A stretch of DNA of 15,814 nt. Source: CAYNOZ01 sp964398955. GTDB lineage: Archaea > Methanobacteriota_B > Thermococci > Thermococcales > CAYNOZ01. Positions 7,348 through 13,899 of this stretch are shown here, in pieces. The translations under genes were made by a program, and so were the position numbers. The stretch's first letter is position 1; each line of letters begins with the position of its first letter. Under the pieces are notes generated by a model that was not told the DNA's origin, ran no database searches, and saw nothing but the letters and a program-made list of their open reading frames with translations. Location of the stretch: assembly GCA_964398955.1 (NCBI GenBank), contig CAYNOZ010000035.1, forward strand, positions 1 through 15,814, read 5' to 3'.

Positions 7348-7566
7348 AAAAAACCCTCTTCAATAATACTAATAAGGCCAAATTCATCTTAATGCGATGG
7401 GATCAGTAAATAAAACCACTATTCGGATTTACAAATTTTAATGGGATCAATGTGAAATTTTGTGAAGATAAAACCTTATGTAATAATATATTATCAATTC
7501 AAATTATTAAGACTTTTGGAGAAGTAAGAAAAAAAGAAATATGTAAAAAATTAGCTTGGTGATTAA
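7348..7566. promoter_or_regulatory. divergent spacer with paired ATGGGATCA repeats
   Basis: This 219-bp AT-rich spacer separates the cDPG operon (leftward) from the DNA methylase (rightward). The 9-bp word ATGGGATCA occurs exactly twice, at 7397-7405 and 7441-7449, 44 bp apart or about four helical turns. Each copy contains GATC, the predicted target of the methylase encoded next door. A palindromic TAATATATTA at 7484-7493 could be the TATA element of the methylase. A strong SD, GGTGA (7558-7562), lies 4 nt before its ATG. No gene was seen in the spacer. Confidence 0.5.
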
Positions 7567-8499
7567 ATGCAAAAAACATTAGATGGAGATAATTTAGTCA
7601 ATGCAGAACCATTTTTAAAATGGGCAGGAGGTAAAAGACAACTAATTGAACAATTAGATACAAGAATACCAAAAGATTACCTGGATGAACCATTTAATTA
7701 TATAGAACCATTCCTTGGAGGAGGAGCATTTTTCTTTCACCTTTACAGCAAGTACGACCTAGAAAATGTATACTTGATGGATATTAATAGAGAACTAATA
7801 GTTGGATATAAAACCGTAAAAAATGATATCAAACCTCTAATTAAAATTTTAGAAGATTATGAAGAAAAATATCTAAACTCATCTAAAAAAGAAAAAGAAG
7901 AACTTTACTACAAGATCAGAAAAAGATATAATTCTCAAATCAAAGAATTCGATTATGAAAATTATAATTCTGAATGGATTAATAGAGCAGCATACTTAAT
8001 TTTCCTAAATAAAACCTGTTACAACGGACTTTTCAGGGTGAATCAGAAAGGCGAATTTAATGTTCCCTGGGGAAGATACAAAAACCCTAATATTTGTGAT
8101 AAAAAGAATCTCTTAGATGTTAATAAAGCATTAAAAAAAGTGAAGATAATCAAAGGAGATTTCGAGAAAACTCAGAAATTTATTGATGAGAACTCACTAG
8201 TATATCTAGATCCTCCATACAGACCTATAAATGACACATCTAATTTCACCAGTTATGCGAAAGAAGATTTTGATGATGAAGATCAGAGGAGATTAGCTAA
8301 ATTCTACAAAAGGATGGATGAGAGGAATGCTTACTTGATGCTCAGTAACTCTGATCCAAAAAATGAGGATCCAGATGACGATTTCTTTGAAAATTTATAT
8401 TCGAACTACAATATTGAAAGAGTTCCGGCTAAGAGGTATATAAATAGTGATTCTTCTGGTAGAGGAGAGATAAACGAATTAATAATCACAAATTATTAG
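7567..8499 (+). CDS. orphan DNA N6-adenine methyltransferase, DpnM-like (predicted GATC target)
   Basis: This 310-residue D12-class (alpha) adenine methyltransferase has FLKWAGGKRQL (16-26) and EPFLGGGAFFF (47-57), which form the SAM pocket, then MDIN (71-74) and the catalytic DPPY (215-218). The sequence after DPPY (RPINDTSNFTSY, then LSNSDPKNEDP and a C-terminal RGEINELIITNY) resembles the M.DpnII/M.MboI group, which methylates adenine in GATC. The target is inferred by family resemblance. No restriction enzyme gene is adjacent: the next gene, 24 bp away and convergent, is an aminotransferase, so this appears to be a solitary methylase. GATC is common in the window, including upstream of this gene. 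The start is well supported by GGTGA 4 nt upstream. Solitary methylases are often gained by transfer, but its codon use looks like that of its neighbours by eye. Confidence 0.92.
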   Translation: MQKTLDGDNLVNAEPFLKWAGGKRQLIEQLDTRIPKDYLDEPFNYIEPFLGGGAFFFHLYSKYDLENVYLMDINRELIVGYKTVKNDIKPLIKILEDYEEKYLNSSKKEKEELYYKIRKRYNSQIKEFDYENYNSEWINRAAYLIFLNKTCYNGLFRVNQKGEFNVPWGRYKNPNICDKKNLLDVNKALKKVKIIKGDFEKTQKFIDENSLVYLDPPYRPINDTSNFTSYAKEDFDDEDQRRLAKFYKRMDERNAYLMLSNSDPKNEDPDDDFFENLYSNYNIERVPAKRYINSDSSGRGEINELIITNY

Positions 8500-8523
8500 A
8501 ATAAGGAAGAAAAATAGATTAAA

Positions 8524-9681
8524 TTATAATTCTTTTAAATAGTTTTCAATTCTGTCCAGGGCTTTTTCTATTGATTCATAGTCTGTGGCGTAACTCATTC
8601 TTAGATTACCTTCTCCATATTTTCCAAATGCACTTCCAGGTACTACAGCAACTTTAGCTTCTTCAATTAATTTTTCTGATAGTTGTTTTGATTTCATGTT
8701 TGTTTTTTCTATGTTTGGGAATGCATAGAAAGCTCCTTCTGGCTTTTTAAGTTCAATTTTAGGCATTTCATCTATTCTATCTTTTATTAAGTCTCTTCTT
8801 TTTTTGTAAGAACTAACCATATCATTAACGTCTTTACGTATTTCTGGTGTGTTCATAACGTCAGCAACTGCTTTTTGTGTGAAATTAGGTGGACAAGTGG
8901 TGTTATACATTTGGAATCTTACCATAAGATCTATGGTTTCTTCAGGAGCAACTACATAACCTAATCTCCAACCTGTCATGGCAAAATTCTTAGAAAATCC
9001 GTTAACAGTTATAACTCTATCTGAAATCCCATTTAAAGAAGCTAAGCTAACATGTTCGTCTTCATAGATAATATCCTCATAAATTTCATCTGTTATAGCG
9101 ACTATATCGTTTTCAACTAGGTAATCTGCTATTTCTTCCAAATCTTTCTTCTTCAAAATAGTTCCAGTAGGATTATTAGGACTGTTTAAAATTATTGCCT
9201 TCGTATTTTCGTTAGTTCTCTCTTCTAAGTCTTCAACTGTAGGTCTAAAATTATTTTCATATTTAAGAGGATACTCCACTGGTTTCGCTCCTGCAAATTT
9301 TACTGAAGGCCCATATGAAACGAAGCCCGGACTAGGTATTAATACTTCATCTCCATCCTGCACAAATGTTGATAAGGACATTAGAAAGGCCTGATTAGCT
9401 CCTACAGTAACCATAACGTTGTCTAAGCCAACATCAACATTATTCTGTTTCTTCATCTTCTTTACAATTTCTTCTCTAAGATCTTCTCTACCGATATTAG
9501 GCGAATAATGAGTATAACCATCGTCTATAGCTTTCTTAGCACTATCTTTAATTAATTGAGGTGTGTCAAAATCTGGTTCTCCAATACCTAGAGAAATAAG
9601 ATCTTCCATTCCTTGCGCCATATCAAATAACTTTCTAATTTCAGAGGCGCTCGTTTCTTTTAATTGATCATAAATAGCCAT
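8524..9681 (-). CDS. PLP-dependent class I/II aminotransferase (aspartate/aromatic type)
   Basis: This 385-residue fold-type I aminotransferase has the PLP Lys231 in GFSKNFAMTGWRLGY. Its other active-site residues are NSPNNPTG (166-173, cofactor Asn170), TDEIYE (Asp198, Tyr201) and Arg361 in NLRMSY, which binds the substrate alpha-carboxylate. The N-terminus (ISLGIGEPDFDTP) is typical of the archaeal aspartate/aromatic aminotransferase group. It transfers the amino group between an amino acid and a 2-oxoacid in the cytosol. The exact donor (aspartate, aromatic amino acid or alanine) cannot be told from motifs. Length is normal. The ATG at 9679-9681 has GGAG 8 nt upstream. It appears monocistronic: a 522-bp spacer lies upstream, and the methylase converges downstream. 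Confidence 0.92.
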   Translation of the reverse strand: MAIYDQLKETSASEIRKLFDMAQGMEDLISLGIGEPDFDTPQLIKDSAKKAIDDGYTHYSPNIGREDLREEIVKKMKKQNNVDVGLDNVMVTVGANQAFLMSLSTFVQDGDEVLIPSPGFVSYGPSVKFAGAKPVEYPLKYENNFRPTVEDLEERTNENTKAIILNSPNNPTGTILKKKDLEEIADYLVENDIVAITDEIYEDIIYEDEHVSLASLNGISDRVITVNGFSKNFAMTGWRLGYVVAPEETIDLMVRFQMYNTTCPPNFTQKAVADVMNTPEIRKDVNDMVSSYKKRRDLIKDRIDEMPKIELKKPEGAFYAFPNIEKTNMKSKQLSEKLIEEAKVAVVPGSAFGKYGEGNLRMSYATDYESIEKALDRIENYLKEL

Positions 9682-10203
9682 ATTAACAACTCCGATAAAT
9701 TCGAGAATTCAAATCCAGGACATCAAATTTTATCTCATGTTTACAGGTCCAAGATATTAATGTCCATAGAAATCAGGTACCGGCTTACAGTAATTATTCG
9801 TTCTTATGTCTCAAAAACCTCTGCACCTAACTATAACATCGATTAATAACGGGAACTACTTACCATGGTAGTTTATGATTTATAGAAAGTATTTACTGTG
9901 CTTAAAGAGATTATATTTCTTCGTGATGTTATTGATTTTAATGATATTGAGGGCACTGTGATTTCTTTCTAGTAAGTTTTGTAAACTCTCGAACTTCCAT
10001 AGTGAAATGAACCTATATGCCTTATAAATTTTCCGATTATTCTTATTATAGTTTTAATTGATGGTAAAAATCTGTAGAATATTTTATATTAAAAATTATT
10101 TTTATTTTACTGGTTTCACGGAAAATTATTTTTTATATGCGAGGTTAATGCACATTTTTTAGAATTAGTTTGTAAAAAAAGAAATATAGAATATTATAAA
10201 GGT
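9682..10203. other. 522-bp gene-poor spacer
   Basis: I see no convincing gene in this stretch between the permease stop and the aminotransferase start, both on the minus strand. A 60-codon plus-strand frame crosses its left end but overlaps the aminotransferase start, has no SD and resembles nothing known to me. The right end holds a T-tract terminator for the permease. The left end probably holds the aminotransferase promoter: a TATA-like ATAAAATTTG on the minus strand near 9725-9735 and GGAG before the ATG. A perfect 10-bp palindrome, TACCATGGTA, sits at 9861-9870. The rest is AT-rich, with no GC-rich fold of the kind expected for a tRNA or a large structured RNA. Confidence 0.5.
10172..10185 (-). 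terminator. poly-T terminator after the permease
   Basis: On the minus strand the permease stop is followed about 20-30 nt later by TTTCTTTTTTTAC. A T-rich tract on the coding strand, without a needed hairpin, is the usual archaeal intrinsic termination signal. Confidence 0.45.
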
Positions 10204-11520
10204 TTAGATTACTCCTCCGTAGGTTAGGAAGAATATTACAAATAGTCCTGCTACTATAGCCATTAGTGGGTGTATGTCTTCTGTTTCTCCGTTGAATGCT
10301 TTTAGAATTACGTAGCTAATGAATCCTGCTCCTATTCCTACTGAAATGTTGTAAGTTAATGGTATGACTGCTAGTATTAAGAAGGCGGGTATTCCTTCTG
10401 TATAGTCTTCAAAGTTTATTTCAGTAGCTTGGGTCATCATTAAGAACCCTACCAATATTAACGCACTTGCTGTTGCTTGGGTTGGCACCATTTTAGCTAT
10501 AGATGATGCTATTACTCCAAAGGCTAGGAAAAGTATTCCTGTAACTACTGCGGTTAGACCTGTTCTACCTCCTTCTCCTATTCCGGCAGCGCTTTCTATA
10601 TATGTGGTTACTGTACTTGTTCCGAATACGGCTCCTAGTGATGTTCCAATAGCGTCGGTGGATAATACTTGTTGTGCGTCTTTTATTCCTCCTTCATCGG
10701 TTAAATATCCTGCTTTTGCACTTAGTCCTGTTACAGTTCCTAATGTGTCGAAGAAGTCGACCATGAACATTGAGAATCCTGCTATTGCAGCGGATGCGCT
10801 AAGTAGGTTTGTGAAGCTTAGTTTTCCTAGTGTGAAACTCATAGTTGGTGCAGTGATTATTTTATCTGGTACGCTGGTAACTCCGAGTGGTATTCCTATT
10901 ATTGTTGAGATAATTATTCCTATAAGTAGAGCGCCTAATACGCTTCTTACTAATAGGATGGCTGCTATTATGATTCCGATAAGTGCGACTGCTACTCCGG
11001 GGCTTCCTAGGTTACCAAGTGCTATTAGTGTAGCTGGATCATCTGCGACTATTCCGGCATCTTGGAGACCTATTAAAGTTAAGAATAGTCCAATTCCTGC
11101 TCCTATGGCATTTTTTTGTGACATTGGTATTGCTTTTATTACTGCGTTTCTAAATCCGGTCCAAGTTAGTATTAAGAATACTATACCTTCTATGAAAACT
11201 ATTCCTAATGCTGTTTGCCATGATAGTCCCATTCCTATTACAACTGTGAAAGCAAAGTAAGCATTAAGCCCCATACCTGGAGCTAAAGCAAACGGTTTTT
11301 TTGCCCATACTCCCATAAGAATAGTAGCTAAACCAGCTGCAAGTCCGGTAGCAACAGTTAAAGAAGGAATAGCAGCTTCACCAAAGGCATTACTCAGTAT
11401 AATTGGGTTAACTAGAATAATATAAGCCATAGTCATAAAAGTTGTGGCTCCAGCAATAAGCTCAGTCCTCATATCCGTTTCATAGTCCTCAAAATTAAAA
11501 TATTCCTCAATCGTTCCCAA
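10204..11520 (-). CDS. NCS2-family purine (guanine/hypoxanthine/adenine) permease, AzgA/PbuG-like
   Basis: This 438-residue polytopic membrane protein has about a dozen hydrophobic segments. The AzgA-type NCS2 motifs are clear: ATTFMTMAYIILVNP near the N-terminus, APGMGLNAYF (80-89), VDFFDTLGT (254-262) and TSTVTTYIESAAGIGEGGRT (301-320), with the conserved acidic residues of the purine site in the last two. It is expected to import purine bases with protons or sodium for salvage. Start is a TTG at 11518-11520, fixed by a strong GAGGTGA (11525-11531) 4 nt upstream; there is no nearby ATG. Third-position codon use changes part way along: codons before about residue 100 often end in T (GCT, ACT, ATT), later ones in A or C (ATA, CTA, GAC). 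It seems monocistronic, with its own TATA box and terminator. Confidence 0.93.
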   Translation of the reverse strand: MGTIEEYFNFEDYETDMRTELIAGATTFMTMAYIILVNPIILSNAFGEAAIPSLTVATGLAAGLATILMGVWAKKPFALAPGMGLNAYFAFTVVIGMGLSWQTALGIVFIEGIVFLILTWTGFRNAVIKAIPMSQKNAIGAGIGLFLTLIGLQDAGIVADDPATLIALGNLGSPGVAVALIGIIIAAILLVRSVLGALLIGIIISTIIGIPLGVTSVPDKIITAPTMSFTLGKLSFTNLLSASAAIAGFSMFMVDFFDTLGTVTGLSAKAGYLTDEGGIKDAQQVLSTDAIGTSLGAVFGTSTVTTYIESAAGIGEGGRTGLTAVVTGILFLAFGVIASSIAKMVPTQATASALILVGFLMMTQATEINFEDYTEGIPAFLILAVIPLTYNISVGIGAGFISYVILKAFNGETEDIHPLMAIVAGLFVIFFLTYGGVI

Positions 11521-11524
11521 TATT

Positions 11525-11572
11525 TCACCTCAAACCTTACATATCAAATATTGTTCCACTATAATATAAAAG
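11525..11572 (-). promoter_or_regulatory. permease promoter and Shine-Dalgarno site
   Basis: A TATA-like TTTTATATTAT (minus strand, 11561-11571) lies about 45 bp upstream of the permease TTG start. Transcription starting about 25 bp downstream would give a leader of about 20 nt that includes GAGGTGA at 11525-11531. No fold or purine-riboswitch-like sequence is visible. Confidence 0.5.
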
Positions 11573-11810
11573 AGTTTTCCCTAATCCTTAAACCCATAAT
11601 AAAAGATAAATAAATAATAAAAAAGAAAATCATCAAAAATAAAAACAATAAACCACTATCACAAAACTTGAAACAAAAAGGATTATCAAAAAAAAGAGAT
11701 ATAATCTTACTCAAAAAAATTGTAACTAAAATAACGAAAAAACAATACAAACAAGGAATAATGTCTGAACGATCTTTTTTTATATTTCTAAATATCTTAA
11801 AACTCTGCAA
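11559..11810 (-). CDS. possible small two-helix membrane protein (doubtful)
   Basis: This 83-codon frame encodes a polar start (MQSFKIFRNIKKDRSD) followed by two strongly hydrophobic stretches: CLYCFFVILVTIFLSKIISLFF and LLFLFLMIFFFIIYLSFIMG, separated by a Cys-containing loop. If real it is a small integral membrane protein with its basic N-terminus inside. The case against is solid. The start would be TTG with only a weak AGAGC upstream, the 3' end runs into the permease TATA box, and a T-rich strand gives Phe/Leu/Ile-rich translations by chance. I recognise no family. Confidence 0.28.
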   Translation of the reverse strand: MQSFKIFRNIKKDRSDIIPCLYCFFVILVTIFLSKIISLFFDNPFCFKFCDSGLLFLFLMIFFFIIYLSFIMGLRIRENSFIL

Positions 11811-11885
11811 AAAGCTCTAAGATTTGCTAGATAATCTAATGAAAAATTATTTAAGAACAATTCTACATAAAGTAATATAGATAAT

Positions 11886-12443
11886 ATGCCTATCGAGGTT
11901 GAATTAAAAGCAAGGGCAAACGATGAATTAATTGAACAAATAACAGATAATTTTTCTTTTATGAAAACAGTAGAGCAAACCGATATTTACTTTGACCATC
12001 CCTGTAGAGAATTTGAAGAAACTGGGGAAGCCTTCAGAATAAGAGAACAAAATGAGGAAGGAAGATCCTCAAAAAAATACCTATTAACATATAAAGGTCC
12101 ACTAATAAGTTCTGAATCAAAATCAAGAACAGAAGTACAAACAGAAATAAAAAGAGAACAAAAAGAAAGTATCTATAGTATGATGGATCTTCTAGGATTC
12201 AAAGAAGCAGAAAAAGTTGTAAAAAAACGCAGTATCTACAGAGGAATGGAAATAACAGCAACCCTAGATAACGTAAAAGGAATAGGAGATTACGTTGAAA
12301 TGGAGAAAATATGTGACCCCGAAGAATACAAAAAAACTGAAGGATTCCTAAAGGATTTATTACAATCATTCGGAGCAGAAGATTTCTTTAGAAAAAGCTA
12401 CCTAGAATTAATAGCAGAAAAAAGAGAAAAAGATTCAGAATAG
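11886..12443 (+). CDS. cyaB: CYTH-domain protein (CyaB-like class IV adenylate cyclase / triphosphate-binding enzyme)
   Basis: This 185-residue single-domain protein has the CYTH hallmark EVELK (the ExExK motif, Glu4, Glu6, Lys8) at its N-terminus. Next come AFRIRE, LTYKGP, RTEVQTEI, TLDNVKGIGDYVEME and a final SYLELI, the charged strands that line the triphosphate tunnel. The layout fits the CyaB subgroup. Bacterial CyaB makes cAMP from ATP, whereas many relatives are thiamine-triphosphatases or tripolyphosphatases, and the role of archaeal members is not settled; hydrolysis of a triphosphate is at least as likely as cAMP synthesis. It is cytosolic and of normal length. The ATG lacks an SD, and a TATA-like element about 37 bp upstream suggests a leaderless or near-leaderless message. 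It converges on the D-glutamate cyclase-like gene with a 15-bp gap. Confidence 0.87.
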   Translation: MPIEVELKARANDELIEQITDNFSFMKTVEQTDIYFDHPCREFEETGEAFRIREQNEEGRSSKKYLLTYKGPLISSESKSRTEVQTEIKREQKESIYSMMDLLGFKEAEKVVKKRSIYRGMEITATLDNVKGIGDYVEMEKICDPEEYKKTEGFLKDLLQSFGAEDFFRKSYLELIAEKREKDSE

Positions 12444-12458
12444 ATAAATCCAATATAA

Positions 12459-13298
12459 TCAGGTCTTAGAAATTCTCCAATCTGTGTAATCCCTAAGTAA
12501 ATTTAAAAATGACTTTAAAACCGGTGAAGGAAGACCATCAACCGATCTTTCAGAATTCTTAGTTACCCCATCAACTAAACCATTTTCTAAACAATTAATT
12601 AGCATTCTTTCCTCAATCTTCCCAGAATGCAAAAAATTCTCGTTCTCAATAACAGATAGTTCTGATATAATACCATAAGCCCCCCAATTAGAGGTCCCAC
12701 TTATCACAAGATGATCTGATTCTACTCCAGAGAAAATTTCATCCCCTTTTCCAACATTTTCTTTTATTAAATCCCTTATTTTACCCATACCTATCTCATT
12801 TCCACCGTCTCCAATAGAAATTTTAGGAGCTTCCGTTTCCATAAATAACTTATTAATCATATCAACTTCTTCAGAATAAACACTATTCCCAGTCAAATCA
12901 AAATATCCACCAGGATTTTCCCCCGGAACCTCAATAGATACCAAAGCAGATGGATTGAAACCTTCTTCAATCTCATCAATCCTAATCACTTCATCAGCCA
13001 TAGATTTAATAGCATCATAATAAGGATCAATAGTTAAAATTCTGGAACTCCCACCGATTTTCTCTATTGTCCTATGTAATTGAATCGCACCTAATGGACC
13101 ATCAGTTTCTCCCTTATATCCATCTTCCTCCGTATTAATCGGAAAACCAACGATAATTACAACATCATCAACATTCTTAATTAGCTTTTGAGCTGATTTT
13201 CTTGTAAAATCCGGATATCTTTTCTCATATATCGGAAATATTTTAGATATACCTCTATTTCCTGGGTCCCAACAAATTAAATTATCTAAACCTTTCAT
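12459..13298 (-). CDS. D-glutamate cyclase-like protein (DUF4392 / DGLUCY C-terminal domain)
   Basis: The 279 residues match the DUF4392 fold of D-glutamate cyclase. Conserved blocks are GFPINT (51-56), ETDGPLGA (64-71), SIEVPGENPGGYFDLTG (121-137), SIGDGGNEIGMG (161-172) and SDHLVISGTSNWGAYG (194-209). The vertebrate enzyme DGLUCY converts D-glutamate to 5-oxo-D-proline. Activity of the archaeal, single-domain form is assumed from homology, and another small acidic substrate is possible. It is cytosolic. A TATA element (about 13324-13337) lies 26-38 bp before the ATG, so it probably has its own start site as well as any read-through from the zinc-ribbon gene 45 bp upstream. No racemase or 5-oxoprolinase gene is nearby. 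The sequence is intact through the last block and ends normally. Confidence 0.82.
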   Translation of the reverse strand: MKGLDNLICWDPGNRGISKIFPIYEKRYPDFTRKSAQKLIKNVDDVVIIVGFPINTEEDGYKGETDGPLGAIQLHRTIEKIGGSSRILTIDPYYDAIKSMADEVIRIDEIEEGFNPSALVSIEVPGENPGGYFDLTGNSVYSEEVDMINKLFMETEAPKISIGDGGNEIGMGKIRDLIKENVGKGDEIFSGVESDHLVISGTSNWGAYGIISELSVIENENFLHSGKIEERMLINCLENGLVDGVTKNSERSVDGLPSPVLKSFLNLLRDYTDWRISKT

Positions 13299-13323
13299 AA
13301 TTCCAAAGCACCTAACAAATTGT

Positions 13324-13337
13324 AATTTATAAAATTT
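13324..13337 (-). promoter_or_regulatory. TATA-like element for the D-glutamate cyclase-like gene
   Basis: AAATTTTATAAATT on the minus strand is centred about 33 bp before the ATG at 13298. This spacing would place the transcription start within a few bases of the start codon. GGTGC in the short leader is a poor SD. Confidence 0.45.
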
Positions 13338-13343
13338 AATTTT

Positions 13344-13568
13344 TCATAGATTTTTAGGCTTGTTTTTAATAAACCATTTCCAATTTATTCCTAGATCATC
13401 AAAAGTTTCGTTGAAGCAGTCTTCACAGAGATAGAAGGCTTCTGCATGGTATGGTATTTCTCCAGATCTTTTTTCCTTTTTTATAACTTCAAGTCCGACT
13501 AAATCTAATCTTATTACATCGTCTTTGTCTTGAAATTTCTTTTCACATTTTTCACATTGGAATTCCAA
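13344..13568 (-). CDS. small zinc-ribbon protein, function unknown
   Basis: This 74-residue protein has two CxxC pairs, CEKC (Cys5, Cys8) and CEDC (Cys48, Cys51), that should bind one zinc ion in a ribbon fold. Between them are a Lys/Glu-rich hairpin and an aromatic patch (PYHAEAFYLC). The tail is NWKWFIKNKPKNL. I do not recognise a named family; zinc ribbons of this size usually bind nucleic acid or a protein partner. The start is a TTG at 13566-13568, supported by a strong GAGGTGG (13573-13579) 4 nt upstream. The D-glutamate cyclase-like gene follows 45 bp downstream on the same strand. It diverges from the small charged protein at 13666. Confidence 0.7.
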   Translation of the reverse strand: MEFQCEKCEKKFQDKDDVIRLDLVGLEVIKKEKRSGEIPYHAEAFYLCEDCFNETFDDLGINWKWFIKNKPKNL

Positions 13569-13665
13569 TCTACCACCTCATCTTACTTTAATATTAGGTT
13601 ATTAGTTCTAACTTTCTTTTGATAAACAAGTTGATAAATGTTTAGTTCTATTTATAGATGGTAGT
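13569..13665. promoter_or_regulatory. divergent promoter region with TTGATAAA direct repeats
   Basis: This 97-bp spacer lies between the zinc-ribbon gene and the small charged-protein gene. TTGATAAA occurs at 13619-13626 and again at 13631-13638, one repeat every 12 bp. These may be TATA elements or a small operator. GAGGTGG (13573-13579) is the zinc-ribbon SD. The plus-strand gene has only a weak GATGGT before its ATG. Confidence 0.4.
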
Positions 13666-13899
13666 ATGAGGGTTAAGGAGATTAAACATGAGGAAAGTAG
13701 AAAAATTCAGCTTGAAGAGTTTGAACCTATGTCTTCTACGTGGGAAGTTTCGATTGAGGTTTCTGAGGGCGATGATTTAGATAAAGTTAAGGATAAGGCT
13801 CGGGAAGTTGTTAGGGAGGAAATTGCTAGAGATGTTAGAGAAATGAAGAAGCAGAAGAAACGTGCTTTAGAAAGGAAGGAAAGAGAAGATGATGTTTAG
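13666..13899 (+). CDS. small charged protein, function unknown
   Basis: This 77-residue protein is dominated by Lys, Arg, Glu and Asp. The N-terminal half looks like a beta segment around STWEVSIEVSEGDD (about 24-37). The C-terminal half (LDKVKDKAREVVREEI, then REMKKQKKRALERKERED) is a strongly helical, possibly coiled-coil, basic/acidic tail. There is no Cys, signal peptide or membrane segment. I do not recognise the family, though the beta-then-helix layout with EVxIEVxEGDD recalls small archaeal and phage-type proteins. The start is ATG with at best a weak GATGGT upstream, so the message may be near-leaderless. Its TAG stop overlaps the TAA of the convergent threonyl-tRNA synthetase gene by four bases. 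Confidence 0.65.
   Translation: MRVKEIKHEESRKIQLEEFEPMSSTWEVSIEVSEGDDLDKVKDKAREVVREEIARDVREMKKQKKRALERKEREDDV

Larger units (their letters stand above)
11521..11885. other. 365-bp A-rich divergent spacer
   Basis: This region separates the permease (leftward) from the CYTH gene (rightward). The plus strand is strikingly A-rich and G-poor, with only 15 of 60 bases being G or T in 11581-11640. It contains the permease promoter at its left end, a doubtful small membrane-protein frame at 11559-11810, and a TATA-like ATTATTTAAG (about 11845-11854) upstream of the CYTH gene. No structured RNA is visible. Confidence 0.55.

Noticed and set aside
8500..8523. Restriction endonuclease partner of the methylase
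   Set aside because: No DpnII/MboI-like gene is on either side; the neighbours are pgk2 and an aminotransferase.
9664..9846. 60-codon plus-strand frame crossing the aminotransferase start
   Set aside because: It overlaps the aminotransferase start, lacks an SD, and its translation resembles no known family.
9975..9987. Small hairpin AGTTT-TGT-AAACT as an RNA gene
   Set aside because: A 5-bp AT-rich stem is expected by chance, and no box C/D pair or T-tract accompanies it convincingly.
10604..11260. 218-codon plus-strand frame antisense to the permease
   Set aside because: It is entirely covered by a clear NCS2 permease on the other strand, and its Pro/Ser/Ile-rich translation is the mirror of membrane-protein codons.
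11521..11560. Purine riboswitch upstream of the purine permease
   Set aside because: The leader is only about 20 nt by the TATA position, and no conserved purine-riboswitch loops are visible.
13300..13440. Replication origin at the A+C to G+T switch near 13.3 kb
   Set aside because: The opposite switch lies only 2 kb away, and no Orc1/Cdc6 gene or long repeated origin-box array is present.
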